Counted from the first letter of the stretch, positions 1 through 7,151 are shown. The stretch: 10,529 bases of DNA from Nitrosotalea sp. (GCA_031296345.1 JARLFW010000022.1:1-10529), one strand, 5' to 3'. Numbers and translations are program-made. The notes: a model not told the origin generated them from the sequence alone.

Positions 1-108
1 AACGAACTGGAAGAATCCGAAGTCGTTGGAGTTTCTAAAAAGGATACAATTGAGTATGTGAACCAGCAAAAAAAATACGGTGCTAGATTTTTGTTGCAGA
101 GATTATAG
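1..108 (+). CDS. 3' end of an unrecognised protein (partial)
   Basis: Reading frame 1 is open from the window edge to a TAG at 106-108 and encodes 35 residues, ending in YGARFLLQRL. The peptide is charged and probably helical (EESE, KKD, NQQKK), with no motif that I can assign to a family. The reading frame is credible because it is uninterrupted from the edge and uses the same AT-rich codons as the neighbours. Its last 26 bases overlap the 3' end of cbiT on the other strand, a tail-to-tail arrangement seen twice more in this window. Function unknown. Confidence 0.6.
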   Translation, partial: NELEESEVVGVSKKDTIEYVNQQKKYGARFLLQRL

Positions 109-673
109 TAACAGGATTTCTTGCAAGAAACATGGTACCTGTCGAAGTTTTTTTGCTTTTTGATATAGTTACTTGAGTTATATCAATTGAAGAAAACTTT
201 AGTTTTTCAATTATATTTAGTACAGAATATAGTGTTTCAATAAGAATAGTTCCAATGACTATTCTTCCACCTTGTTTTAGCTTTGCTTCACATAGTTTTA
301 CTATTTCTGATGTTTCCCCACCCGTTCCACCAATAAAGATAGCATCAGCTACAGGTAATTCGTTGATTTTTTGCATCGCATTTCCCAATATGACAGATAC
401 GTTAGAGACTTGAAATTTGCTCAAGTTTTTCTTTGTAAGTTCTACTGCATTTGGATCAATATCTATTGAAAAAACTTTACCAGCAGATCCTACTTGGTGT
501 GAAGCTTCTATTGATATTGATCCGCTTCCACAGCCAATGTCGTATACAATTTGTCCTGGCGATAATCTTGCCTTACTGATTTGGATTACACGTACTTCTT
601 CTTTTGTAATTGGTACATCTTCTACTCTTTCAAAAAGTTCATCTGGAATTCCAGGTGTGCTGTGTTTCCACAT
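83..673 (-). CDS. cbiT: Cobalt-precorrin-6B C15-methyltransferase (decarboxylating), CbiT
   Basis: This 196-residue class I SAM methyltransferase should methylate C15 and decarboxylate the C12 acetate of cobalt-precorrin-6B in anaerobic-type cobalamin synthesis in the cytoplasm. The N-terminus has the CbiT lead-in TPGIPDELFER and PITKEEVR (about 6-28). The SAM-binding loop is DIGCGSGSISIE (45-56), with acidic D71 at the end of the second strand. IFIGGTGG (112-119) follows, and the C-terminal strand ends in LARNPV (183-188), a frequent CbiT ending. The length matches stand-alone archaeal CbiT, as opposed to fused bacterial CobL. The start is ATG. It lies 31 bases downstream of the EMC6-like gene on the same strand and may be co-transcribed with it, although the gap also contains a weak TATA-like AAATATTG. 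No other cobalamin gene is seen in the window. Confidence 0.93.
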   Translation of the reverse strand: MWKHSTPGIPDELFERVEDVPITKEEVRVIQISKARLSPGQIVYDIGCGSGSISIEASHQVGSAGKVFSIDIDPNAVELTKKNLSKFQVSNVSVILGNAMQKINELPVADAIFIGGTGGETSEIVKLCEAKLKQGGRIVIGTILIETLYSVLNIIEKLKFSSIDITQVTISKSKKTSTGTMFLARNPVTIISATKI

Positions 674-704
674 AAGTTTACTAAATTTTTATCAATATTT
701 AGAA

Positions 705-1109
705 CTACTTAATGGACATTATTCCTACAGATGGATGAGTTATGGTAGTTACTAAAATCCAACTAAAAATGAACATAAGAACATAGCTTCCATAGCCTGT
801 TGTGATAAGTTTCTTTTTTTCTGTTGGAAGAATAGGAATCCTCATAGATTTTGCTATTCCAATTGAAATAATAAACAGAGTTATCATTATTCCAAGACCC
901 AGAAAGCCTTTGTGAGACTGCATAGAATTTCCAATTAATGCAGAAAGTGTTCCTGCTAATACTGCCAAACCTACTCTTAGCCAGAATAATTTATCAAGTC
1001 CAGCCTTTACCTTTGACTCTTCAGTTTGAGTAGAGGATCCTGTAGGATTATCTTTACCATCAATAGTATCAGGTTCTTCATCTCCCTTTTTCTTTGGATG
1101 TCGTGCCAA
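705..1109 (-). CDS. EMC6-like small membrane protein (archaeal EMC6 family)
   Basis: A 134-residue protein with a hydrophilic, probably disordered N-terminus (1-40, rich in K, E, D, S and T) followed by three predicted membrane helices: about 42-60, 69-88 and 101-124. Helix order, loop lengths and local motifs resemble eukaryotic EMC6: an Arg at the start of helix 1 followed by a small-residue-rich stretch (LAGTLSALIG), a short loop, a leucine/isoleucine-rich helix 2, a basic loop (EKKK), then GYGSYVLMFIFSW in helix 3 ending in TTITH. EMC6 is a core subunit of the ER membrane protein complex, which inserts membrane proteins; an archaeal role in membrane insertion is inference. The start is TTG at 1107-1109: an in-frame stop lies directly upstream and the next Met is inside the loop after helix 1. 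It is divergent from the NFACT gene. Confidence 0.7.
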   Translation of the reverse strand: MARHPKKKGDEEPDTIDGKDNPTGSSTQTEESKVKAGLDKLFWLRVGLAVLAGTLSALIGNSMQSHKGFLGLGIMITLFIISIGIAKSMRIPILPTEKKKLITTGYGSYVLMFIFSWILVTTITHPSVGIMSIK

Positions 1110-1141
1110 CTAAATTTTCAAAATAACTTTGATTAATCCCG

Positions 1142-1148
1142 TTTAAAA
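1142..1148 (-). promoter_or_regulatory. Possible TATA box for the EMC6-like gene
   Basis: On the minus strand this reads TTTTAAA, centred about 36 bases upstream of the TTG start at 1109. That would give a short leader of roughly 9 bases. A weaker alternative, ATTAAT around 1132-1137, has leaderless spacing. Which is used cannot be decided from the sequence. Confidence 0.3.
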
Positions 1149-1173
1149 TGTTTGGTTACTATAACAATAGTAA

Positions 1174-1182
1174 AGATATAAT
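1174..1182 (+). promoter_or_regulatory. TATA box of the NFACT - Mut7-C - AMMECR1 operon
   Basis: AGATATAAT lies in the 98-base divergent intergenic region, preceded by a purine-rich BRE-like AGTAA. Its centre is about 29 bases from the NFACT ATG at 1208, which predicts transcription starting at or within a few bases of the start codon (leaderless). An AGGA at 1201-1204 lies too close to the ATG to act as an ordinary Shine-Dalgarno sequence. Confidence 0.55.
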
Positions 1183-1207
1183 CAACGGGGAATAGAAATT
1201 AGGAATT

Positions 1208-3139
1208 ATGACACTTGCAGGTATAGAACTACGTTATTTGATTACAGAGATGAATAAACAAGTAAAGGACTATTATGTAAGCAATATTTACGGCGTAAGT
1301 CGTAATAGTATTCTTTTCAAGCTACATCATCCAGATAAACCAGATTTACTTGTAATGTTTTCTACTTTTGGTCTATGGACAACAAATGTAAAAATAAGTC
1401 AAATGGAAGAAAACAGATTGATAAAACGATTAAGAAATGATCTTTTACGCAGTAAAATAGTAGAGATCAAGCAGCTAGGAAGTGAAAGAATTGCATATGT
1501 AACATTTTCAGGATTTGATCAAGAATTTATCTTGGTTGGAGAATTTTTTGGAGACGGCAATATAATTTTGTGTAATAAAGAAATGAAGATTCTATCCCTA
1601 TTGCATTCAATTGATGTAAGACATAGAAAACTTGGAGTTGGTTTGAATTATGTTCCACCTCCTTCTTCTGGATTAAATATTTTAGAGGTTACCAAAGAGA
1701 ATATTGAAGAGATCAAAACAAGTTCTACACCAATTGTAAGATGGGTTGGAAGAACATTAGGATTACCAGGAAAATACACAGAAGAGATTATTCGAATGAC
1801 TGGTTTAGATCCAGACAAGTTGGGAAACACCTTAACAGATAAGGAAATTGATTATATCTTTAACGCAACAAAAGATCTAATTGATAAAGTAATCACAGGA
1901 AAACATGATTCTTACATAATACGTGATATCAAAAATGCAGATGTAATTCCAATACCTCTTGGAAATATGGAAGGAAAAAATGCAGTTAAAGTATCTAGTT
2001 TCATGGAGGGATTAGATTCACTTTTTTCAGAGAATCTTCTTGAACATGGGAAATCATCTCAATCTACTACAGCAAATCAGAAAATTACTGAGCTTGAGCA
2101 CAAATTAGAAGAGCAAAACAAGGCAATTTTACTAGTAAAGGAGAGATCAAGTTCTATTGCAGGTGTGGCAAGAGCTCTTCTTGAAATATCATATACCGGA
2201 ATATTATCAATTGAAGACCCAGTAATTCAGACATTACTAAGCAAGTACAACTCACATGTAGCAAGAGAAAGTGGTATCTTTCTAATCAACATAGGAGGAG
2301 AGAAGATAAAGTTAGATCCTCAATCATCAATACAGGCAATTGCTTCAACATTATTTAATGAATCAAAGAAACAGATGAGAGCAACTGATACGATTAATTT
2401 AGAAAAGAAAAAGACAGAAAAAAATCTAGAACTTGTCAAAAAACAAGCAAGCGTTGCCCAAGATTCCATTGTATTTGCAGTTCAAAAAAAGAAGGAATGG
2501 TTTGAGAGATACAGATGGTTTATCACTTCAGATGGACGTTTAGCAATAGGAGGACGTGATGCCTCGTCAAACTCGGCTGTAATAAGAAAGCATCTTAATC
2601 AAAATGACAAGGTATTTCATGCAGAAATCGTCGGTTCGCCATTTTTTCTTTTAAGAGAAAGCACTGAAGATGACATTTCAAGTGTAAAAGAAGTTTCGCA
2701 AGCTACAGTGTGTTTCAGCAGGGCATGGCGAGCAGGTATTTTCGGATTAAATGCATATTGGATGCGGCCAGATCAGGTCAAGACGGCTGCTCCAAGTGGA
2801 CAGTTTATTGCAAAGGGATCATTTGTCATTGAAGGTTCTAAAAATTTTGTTCAGGTGAGCACATTACAGCTAGCTATTGGTTTGTATGAAAAAGATGAGA
2901 GTTATTTACTAATGTGTGGTCCACCATCAGCAATTAAGAAACATTGTATCTATTATGTAATGATAGAACCATCTGGGTCAGATATGGCAGATCTTGCAAA
3001 GAAAGTAAAACTTGAATTTATGAAATTCAAAGAAAAAGAAGAGATAGTAAAAGCAATTTCGATGGATGATTTTACTCGAATACTTCCTGCCGGAGATAGT
3101 CATATAGTAGAAGCTGGAGAGGGAGAAGCATACAATTGA
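1208..3139 (+). CDS. rqcH: NFACT family protein (archaeal RqcH/Rqc2 homologue)
   Basis: This 643-residue protein belongs to the NFACT (NEMF/Rqc2/RqcH, formerly FbpA-like) family. Members bind 60S/50S subunits carrying stalled peptidyl-tRNA and add C-terminal tails that mark the nascent chain for degradation. An NFACT-N domain covers about 1-270, with the conserved SIDVRHRKLGVGLNYVPPP segment at 134-152. A helix-hairpin-helix-like stretch follows at about 175-210 (VGRTLGLPGKYTEEI). Two charged helices, about 290-315 and 390-428, form the coiled-coil arm. The NFACT-R (DUF814) domain begins at KKKEWFERYRWFITSDG (427-443) and continues with LAIGGRDASSN (445-455). No separate NFACT-C domain is evident, as is common in archaea. 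The start ATG fits a leaderless TATA. The stop overlaps the TTG start of the Mut7-C gene (TTGA), suggesting translational coupling. Tail-synthesis activity here is inferred from the family. Confidence 0.93.
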   Translation: MTLAGIELRYLITEMNKQVKDYYVSNIYGVSRNSILFKLHHPDKPDLLVMFSTFGLWTTNVKISQMEENRLIKRLRNDLLRSKIVEIKQLGSERIAYVTFSGFDQEFILVGEFFGDGNIILCNKEMKILSLLHSIDVRHRKLGVGLNYVPPPSSGLNILEVTKENIEEIKTSSTPIVRWVGRTLGLPGKYTEEIIRMTGLDPDKLGNTLTDKEIDYIFNATKDLIDKVITGKHDSYIIRDIKNADVIPIPLGNMEGKNAVKVSSFMEGLDSLFSENLLEHGKSSQSTTANQKITELEHKLEEQNKAILLVKERSSSIAGVARALLEISYTGILSIEDPVIQTLLSKYNSHVARESGIFLINIGGEKIKLDPQSSIQAIASTLFNESKKQMRATDTINLEKKKTEKNLELVKKQASVAQDSIVFAVQKKKEWFERYRWFITSDGRLAIGGRDASSNSAVIRKHLNQNDKVFHAEIVGSPFFLLRESTEDDISSVKEVSQATVCFSRAWRAGIFGLNAYWMRPDQVKTAAPSGQFIAKGSFVIEGSKNFVQVSTLQLAIGLYEKDESYLLMCGPPSAIKKHCIYYVMIEPSGSDMADLAKKVKLEFMKFKEKEEIVKAISMDDFTRILPAGDSHIVEAGEGEAYN

Positions 3140-3624
3140 GTACTCAAAAATCAAGTTTTGTAGTAGATGCAATGCTGGGTAACCTAGCAAAGAAATTAAG
3201 AATTTTAGGATATGATTCAAAATATTCTTCATCAATTGAAGATGATAAAATAATTTTAATTGCAAAAAATGAAAAACGTATAATTTTAACAAAAGATGAA
3301 CAATTAACAAAAATTGCTGAAAAACAAAATGTAAGTTTTGTTTTAATTAGAGGAAATGATGAATTCGAACAGATTGTACAGATAAATGAAAAGTTCAAAC
3401 TAGATAAATTTGAGGTAGTTACAGACAATTCTCGTTGTATTGCTTGCAATGGAAAGTTAGAAGTAGTAGAAAAGTTTAGAATCATAGGAAAAATTCCAGA
3501 GGGAGTTATAGAACGAGAGAAAAAGTTTTGGATGTGTGATTCTTGTAAAAAGGTGTACTGGGAAGGAACTCATTTTGAAAAACTTCAAGAGTTTGCAACT
3601 AAACTAAATGATAGAATAAAATGA
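3136..3624 (+). CDS. Mut7-C (PIN-like) RNase domain protein with C-terminal zinc ribbon
   Basis: A 162-residue protein of the Mut7-C family (formerly DUF82), a PIN-like nuclease fold named after the C-terminal domain of worm Mut-7. Residues 1-90 carry the family signature: FVVDAMLGNLAKKLRILGYD (8-27), with Asp11 as the first acidic site residue, a DD at 36-37, and RIILTKDEQL (48-57) with Asp54. Residues 98-142 form a zinc ribbon with CxxC pairs at Cys101/Cys104 and Cys134/Cys137, followed by KKVYWEGTHF. The TTG start overlaps the NFACT stop by 4 bases. It is preferred over the internal ATG at residue 13 because the conserved FVVDA strand lies before that Met. The stop overlaps the AMMECR1 ATG (ATGA). 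RNase activity is inferred from the fold, and the substrate is unknown. Tight coupling to NFACT suggests a translation-linked role. Confidence 0.87.
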   Translation: MSTQKSSFVVDAMLGNLAKKLRILGYDSKYSSSIEDDKIILIAKNEKRIILTKDEQLTKIAEKQNVSFVLIRGNDEFEQIVQINEKFKLDKFEVVTDNSRCIACNGKLEVVEKFRIIGKIPEGVIEREKKFWMCDSCKKVYWEGTHFEKLQEFATKLNDRIK

Positions 3625-4220
3625 GTTTGTCAGACGAAGACGGTCAAATATTAGTAAGAACTGCCAGATTAGCTGTTACAGAATATCTCAAGAAAGGAAA
3701 AAAAATCCAACTAACAGACAAAATCAAATCCAAGTTTTCATACAAGTCAGGAGTCTTTGTTACACTAAACAAGGAAGAAAATCTAAGAGGATGTATAGGA
3801 TTTCCAACTCCAGATAGAATATTACATCAATCTCTTGTAGATGCAGCAATAGCATCATCTACAGAAGATCCGCGATTTCCTCCAGTAGCACATGGAGAAT
3901 TAAATGAAATAACATTTGAAGTGACAACACTAACCCCACCTGTTGAGATCAAGGTCAATGATCCATCAGAATATCCTAAAATGATAAAGATAGGCAGGGA
4001 TGGTCTTATTATAAAATGGGAGTTTGGAGCAGGTTTGCTTTTACCTCAAGTTCCTGTTGAATATGGATGGAATGAGGAAGAATTTCTAGGTCATGCTTGT
4101 GAAAAAGCAGGAGCTCCTGCCAATTTCTGGAAAAGAAAAAGTACAATGGTTTTAAAATTTGAAGGAATCGTTTTCAAAGAGACAGAACCAAACGGGTTAA
4201 TCAAAAGATTAGAATTATGA
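3621..4220 (+). CDS. AMMECR1 domain protein
   Basis: A 199-residue protein consisting of a single AMMECR1 domain. It contains the invariant LRGCIGF motif (55-61), the STEDPRFPP segment (80-88) and a C-terminal block, LLPQVPVEYGWNEEEFLGHA (140-159), all characteristic of the family. The length matches archaeal stand-alone members. The biochemical role of AMMECR1 is not settled; elsewhere it is found with MEMO-type and radical SAM proteins, none of which is visible here. It is the last gene of the NFACT run, joined to the nuclease gene by an ATGA overlap. Its stop lies 6 bases inside the 3' end of the convergent aconitase X small-subunit gene. The start is ATG, with coupling from the upstream gene in place of a clear Shine-Dalgarno sequence. 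Confidence 0.93.
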   Translation: MSLSDEDGQILVRTARLAVTEYLKKGKKIQLTDKIKSKFSYKSGVFVTLNKEENLRGCIGFPTPDRILHQSLVDAAIASSTEDPRFPPVAHGELNEITFEVTTLTPPVEIKVNDPSEYPKMIKIGRDGLIIKWEFGAGLLLPQVPVEYGWNEEEFLGHACEKAGAPANFWKRKSTMVLKFEGIVFKETEPNGLIKRLEL

Positions 4221-4598
4221 TATCTGTCCTTTAATTGCGTCAAGTATTACTTCTTTATCTTCTTGCAACAAGTCATAATCATTTTTGCTTGCAACAACTA
4301 GAGGAATGTTAGATATTGCACATCCAGATGCTGTTGTCAGATCTGCTTTTAGACAGATCATTGCTAATGGTGCACAGTGATTATATTTCAAAGAATATAT
4401 CGTATATGCTCCAACACTACTTCCTATTCCATAAGGAAATACAAGAATTTTATCACCAATAGATTTTCCAAAGAGATCATGATTTTTGTCATGCACTATT
4501 CCTGTTTTCTTGTCAATTCCTCCAAGAAAGTTTAGTGGATTTTTAGCTACAAGTAGTAAACCCTTTGCCTGTCCCTTAACAATTACCTTTACATTCAT
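4215..4598 (-). CDS. Aconitase X small (swivel) subunit; phosphomevalonate dehydratase small subunit
   Basis: A 127-residue swivel-domain protein (former DUF126). In archaea the two-subunit aconitase X dehydrates (R)-5-phosphomevalonate to trans-anhydromevalonate 5-phosphate in the modified mevalonate pathway that feeds isoprenoid membrane lipids. The diagnostic stretch is FPYGIGSSVGAYTIYSL (54-70), whose Gly/Ser loop closes over the active site. SGCAISNIPLV (91-101) is also family-like. The ATG overlaps the stop of the large subunit by 4 bases (ATGA), consistent with coupled synthesis of a heterodimer. The specific substrate is inferred from archaeal family members; bacterial relatives act on cis-3-hydroxyproline and need a different context. 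The downstream decarboxylase (UbiD-like) and isopentenyl phosphate kinase are not in the window. Confidence 0.88.
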   Translation of the reverse strand: MNVKVIVKGQAKGLLLVAKNPLNFLGGIDKKTGIVHDKNHDLFGKSIGDKILVFPYGIGSSVGAYTIYSLKYNHCAPLAMICLKADLTTASGCAISNIPLVVASKNDYDLLQEDKEVILDAIKGQIS

Positions 4599-5749
4599 TT
4601 TGTTTCCTCTTCTACAATTTTTTTGAGGCTCTTTAGATTAACATCAACTTTGTTTGAAGTTCTAAGATAGTAAGCTCCCTTTACACTATTTGTTGTAACA
4701 GAATCTACTTCTTTGTTATCAACTAGTGGAGATAGACAAGTACAACAATCAAACAAGAGTTCTCCTCCAGCACGTTCTATTTCTTTTCTATAACCCAAGT
4801 CTCGCATTTGTCCTTTGATTGCACTTGGGCAAAATATCATACAACGTTTCTTAAATGATCTTCCCTTGAGTATTGCTGCCAAATCACCAATCTCATCTAG
4901 TCCAAGTTGAGGACTACCAAGTGTAATTAAATCTCCACTCTCTGAGGTGTTAAGCTCATCATGAATTTTTTGCATCTCTTTTTTATCAAAGTCTATCTTC
5001 TCACCCTCTTCTTCTCCAAATGTGAACATTCCACAAGCTCCAGATGTACCCATTCCTGCACATAGGGATTTACAACTGCGTTTATCAAGTCCATTTACTC
5101 CAGATAGTGCAACTGAGCTGCCTGCCACTTTGCCTGCAAAATATCCAAGCATTCCATAAGTCAATTCATCAGGAGATTCAACTTTCATGCGAATTGTTAG
5201 GTTTGGTTTTCTTGTCTTATCATCTCTTAGATCAGAGCATGGACTTTTACCTGTAAGTGCACTTGCAAGGGCACTAAATGCACCTTCCTTGTTTGTTACA
5301 AGTCCAGAAAAAGAGTTTGCATAAATTGCAGCATTACTTTCTGCAAAGGAAACCTGAGTACCTTGTTTTGGTACATCAAATATTTCATATGGAATACAAG
5401 AATAAGACGGAATTGCTCCCATCTTTTCATACGAGTTTTTTATACTTCTCTGATTTTCAATAAAGTCATCATCTAGATTATAACGTGTTACCGAATCAAA
5501 ATCAAATCCCATTGGATTGACGGTAGTCTTTACCTTGAACTTGGCATCCTGACTTAGATGTGAGAGAAAATCTCTTCCTGCATCTCCTATTGTATTATAA
5601 TTAACTCCTGATAGATGTGCCCATTCTATTGGAATTAGTCTATCAGAATCTGATGCTTCTCCAATTGCTACAAGTGTTCTATACGCAAGAGCAAGGGTTT
5701 CTCCCTGCTTTCCATCTAAAGCAGATTCTTCTTCTTTTGTTAATTCCAA
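4595..5749 (-). CDS. Aconitase X large catalytic subunit; phosphomevalonate dehydratase large subunit
   Basis: A 384-residue catalytic subunit (former DUF521) that carries the iron-sulfur cluster of archaeal aconitase X and works with the small subunit encoded just downstream. Visible family motifs are YNTIGDAGRDFL (51-62), SYSCIPY (115-121), FAESNAAIYANS (135-146), TGKSPCSDLRD (166-176), MIFCPSA (304-310), DCCTCLSPL (334-342) and TTNSVKGAYYLR (352-363). The Cys residues around 118, 307 and 335-338 are candidate cluster ligands. The length is normal for a stand-alone large subunit. The start is TTG at 5747-5749: an in-frame stop lies 5 codons upstream and the first internal ATG is residue 80, past conserved sequence. 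TTG starts directly below a TATA-like element shared with the divergent nth gene. The role in lipid precursor synthesis is from family knowledge. Confidence 0.9.
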   Translation of the reverse strand: MELTKEEESALDGKQGETLALAYRTLVAIGEASDSDRLIPIEWAHLSGVNYNTIGDAGRDFLSHLSQDAKFKVKTTVNPMGFDFDSVTRYNLDDDFIENQRSIKNSYEKMGAIPSYSCIPYEIFDVPKQGTQVSFAESNAAIYANSFSGLVTNKEGAFSALASALTGKSPCSDLRDDKTRKPNLTIRMKVESPDELTYGMLGYFAGKVAGSSVALSGVNGLDKRSCKSLCAGMGTSGACGMFTFGEEEGEKIDFDKKEMQKIHDELNTSESGDLITLGSPQLGLDEIGDLAAILKGRSFKKRCMIFCPSAIKGQMRDLGYRKEIERAGGELLFDCCTCLSPLVDNKEVDSVTTNSVKGAYYLRTSNKVDVNLKSLKKIVEEETK

Positions 5750-5768
5750 TATTTCACTTTGTTATAAC

Positions 5769-5779
5769 AGATATAATAC
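5769..5779. promoter_or_regulatory. Divergent TATA element between aconitase X and nth
   Basis: AGATATAATAC sits almost exactly mid-way in the 54-base gap between two TTG start codons. Its centre is about 30 bases from the nth start (5804) and about 25 bases from the aconitase X large-subunit start (5749). Either reading (ATATAATA on plus, TATTATAT on minus) would give a leaderless transcript. A second AT block, TTATAA at 5762-5767, could be an alternative minus-strand box, and TTATAAAA at 5792-5799 is too close to nth to serve it. Confidence 0.5.
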
Positions 5780-5803
5780 TTGTGTGGTCAATTATAAAAT
5801 CAA

Positions 5804-6457
5804 TTGGATAAGATTAGAAGAATTCTAGATGGAATGATTACAACAATGAATCATGTAAAGCCGCCTAGGATGACTGCACTAAGAGAACTGCGTGAGGCTG
5901 AAAATGGTAGCCCTCTAAGTATTTTAATTGGAACAATACTTTCTGCTAGGACAAGAGATGAAAGTACTTCGGCTGTAGTAAGAGAATTATTTTCAAAATA
6001 CAAAACGGCTAGATCACTTGCAAAAGCAAAACTATCAGATGTAGAAAAAATAATCAAGAGAACTGGTTTCTATCATGTCAAGGCAAAGAGAATAATTGAA
6101 GTTGCATCTATCATAGATTCAAAATATTCAGGTCTAGTTCCAAAAACTATGGAGGAATTGATTAGTTTGCCAGGAGTAGGAAGAAAGACTGCTAATTGTG
6201 TTCTAGTTTATGCTTTTGATGAACCAGCAATTCCTGTCGATACACATGTTCACAGGATTTCTAACAGACTAGGACTGGTCAAAACGAAAATCCCAGAGGA
6301 GACAGAGATTGAACTAATGAAAAAGATTCCAAGAAAGTATTGGATAAAAATAAACGATACTTTTGTCATGTATGGTCAAAATATCTGCAAGCCAATTTCA
6401 CCAATGTGTCCAGTCTGTCAGATAAAAAAAGAATGCAATTATTACAAAACTAGGTAG
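5804..6457 (+). CDS. nth: Endonuclease III (DNA glycosylase/AP lyase)
   Basis: A 217-residue bifunctional glycosylase/AP lyase of base excision repair, which removes oxidised pyrimidines and cleaves the abasic site. The core begins at SPLSILIGTILSARTRDE (36-53). The helix-hairpin-helix is SLPGVGRKTANCVL (121-134) with catalytic Lys128. Catalytic Asp146 lies in PAIPVDTHVHR (141-151). The C-terminal [4Fe-4S] loop has Cys195, 202, 205 and 211, with the classical C-x6-C-x2-C-x5-C spacing. All catalytic and cluster residues are present and the length is typical. The TTG start at 5804 lies about 30 bases from a TATA-like element; ATG codons at residues 11 and 15 are alternatives, but starting there would trim the N-terminal helix. 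The 3' end overlaps the convergent secreted-protein gene by 8 bases. Confidence 0.95.
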   Translation: MDKIRRILDGMITTMNHVKPPRMTALRELREAENGSPLSILIGTILSARTRDESTSAVVRELFSKYKTARSLAKAKLSDVEKIIKRTGFYHVKAKRIIEVASIIDSKYSGLVPKTMEELISLPGVGRKTANCVLVYAFDEPAIPVDTHVHRISNRLGLVKTKIPEETEIELMKKIPRKYWIKINDTFVMYGQNICKPISPMCPVCQIKKECNYYKTR

Positions 6458-7139
6458 ATCTCTTCTTGGTTTTCAATAACAATATGATCAGACCTATTGA
6501 AACTGCCAAGACTATCATGGGCATATAGAAGATGGGATTCTGAGAAGGGTCTCCTGAAACAAAACTTAGGGTCACCTTACCAGCATTTACTGGAGCAGGA
6601 TCATATTGTGAGCTCATTCCATGTACAGTAAATTCTCTAACTGTAAAACCTGCAATATCTAAATTGGTAACAGCAACCTTTTGGCCTACACTTACTGTCA
6701 GACCACCATTACTAGAGTGAGTCGCAGTAACATACTTGTCAGGTGTCCATCCAAGTTTGTTGTCATCTTGTATTATGAAATATCCATCCTCTGGAGTATT
6801 TACTGCAACCCAGAAACGATAGTTGGGAGCAGCACCCATACCAATTTCTATGAATTTGGGTTTGCTTAGATCCTCGTATAATCTTATTATTGCAGTTGAA
6901 TTTGGATTTACATATTTTAGCTTGTTCTCTATTTCAACTTGCCAGTTAGTCACATGTTCATGATCAAGCTTGTAAACTGTAGCATTTTTGGCTACAACAT
7001 TGAATGCACCATATGGCACTTCAACATAATCATAACGTTCAGATTTATTCATCGTAGATTCTTGTGCATACACAGGCAAGAAAAAGCCTGTCAACAAAAG
7101 AGCAATTAGTAAGAGTCTCATAATATGAGCTAAATTCAT
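6450..7139 (-). CDS. Secreted protein with C-terminal membrane anchor, function unknown
   Basis: A 229-residue protein with a signal peptide: a hydrophobic core at about 8-22 and a likely cleavage after VYA (25) before Gln26. A mostly beta-rich extracellular region (26-200) follows, then one membrane helix (about 203-222) and a basic tail, KTKKRST. This predicts a surface protein anchored by its C-terminus. Potential N-glycosylation sequons include Asn31, Asn52 and Asn80. I recognise no catalytic motif, and there are no Cys residues. It starts 12 bases after the sat stop and is probably the third gene of the cysH-sat unit. An alternative ATG at 7121 (residue 7, MRLLLIALLL) gives a more usual signal peptide and lies about 25 bases from a TTTTTATT on the minus strand, so it may have its own leaderless promoter. 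No PEFG-type sorting motif precedes the anchor. Confidence 0.8.
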   Translation of the reverse strand: MNLAHIMRLLLIALLLTGFFLPVYAQESTMNKSERYDYVEVPYGAFNVVAKNATVYKLDHEHVTNWQVEIENKLKYVNPNSTAIIRLYEDLSKPKFIEIGMGAAPNYRFWVAVNTPEDGYFIIQDDNKLGWTPDKYVTATHSSNGGLTVSVGQKVAVTNLDIAGFTVREFTVHGMSSQYDPAPVNAGKVTLSFVSGDPSQNPIFYMPMIVLAVSIGLIILLLKTKKRST

Positions 7140-7151
7140 TTCAATAAAAAT

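Noticed and set aside
417-755. 112-codon open frame on the plus strand.
   Set aside because: It lies antisense across cbiT and into the EMC6-like gene, both of which have strong family support. The translation shows no recognisable domain.
2978-3485. Two minus-strand open frames of about 110 codons under the NFACT and Mut7-C genes.
   Set aside because: Their translations are low-complexity, Leu/Phe/Ser-rich antisense of A-rich coding sequence, without start signals or motifs.
6450-6560. Possible PEFG-CTERM type sorting signal at the end of the secreted protein, a class known in ammonia-oxidising archaea.
   Set aside because: The segment before the terminal helix reads DPSQNPIFYMP and has no PEFG-like motif, so only a plain C-terminal anchor is supported.
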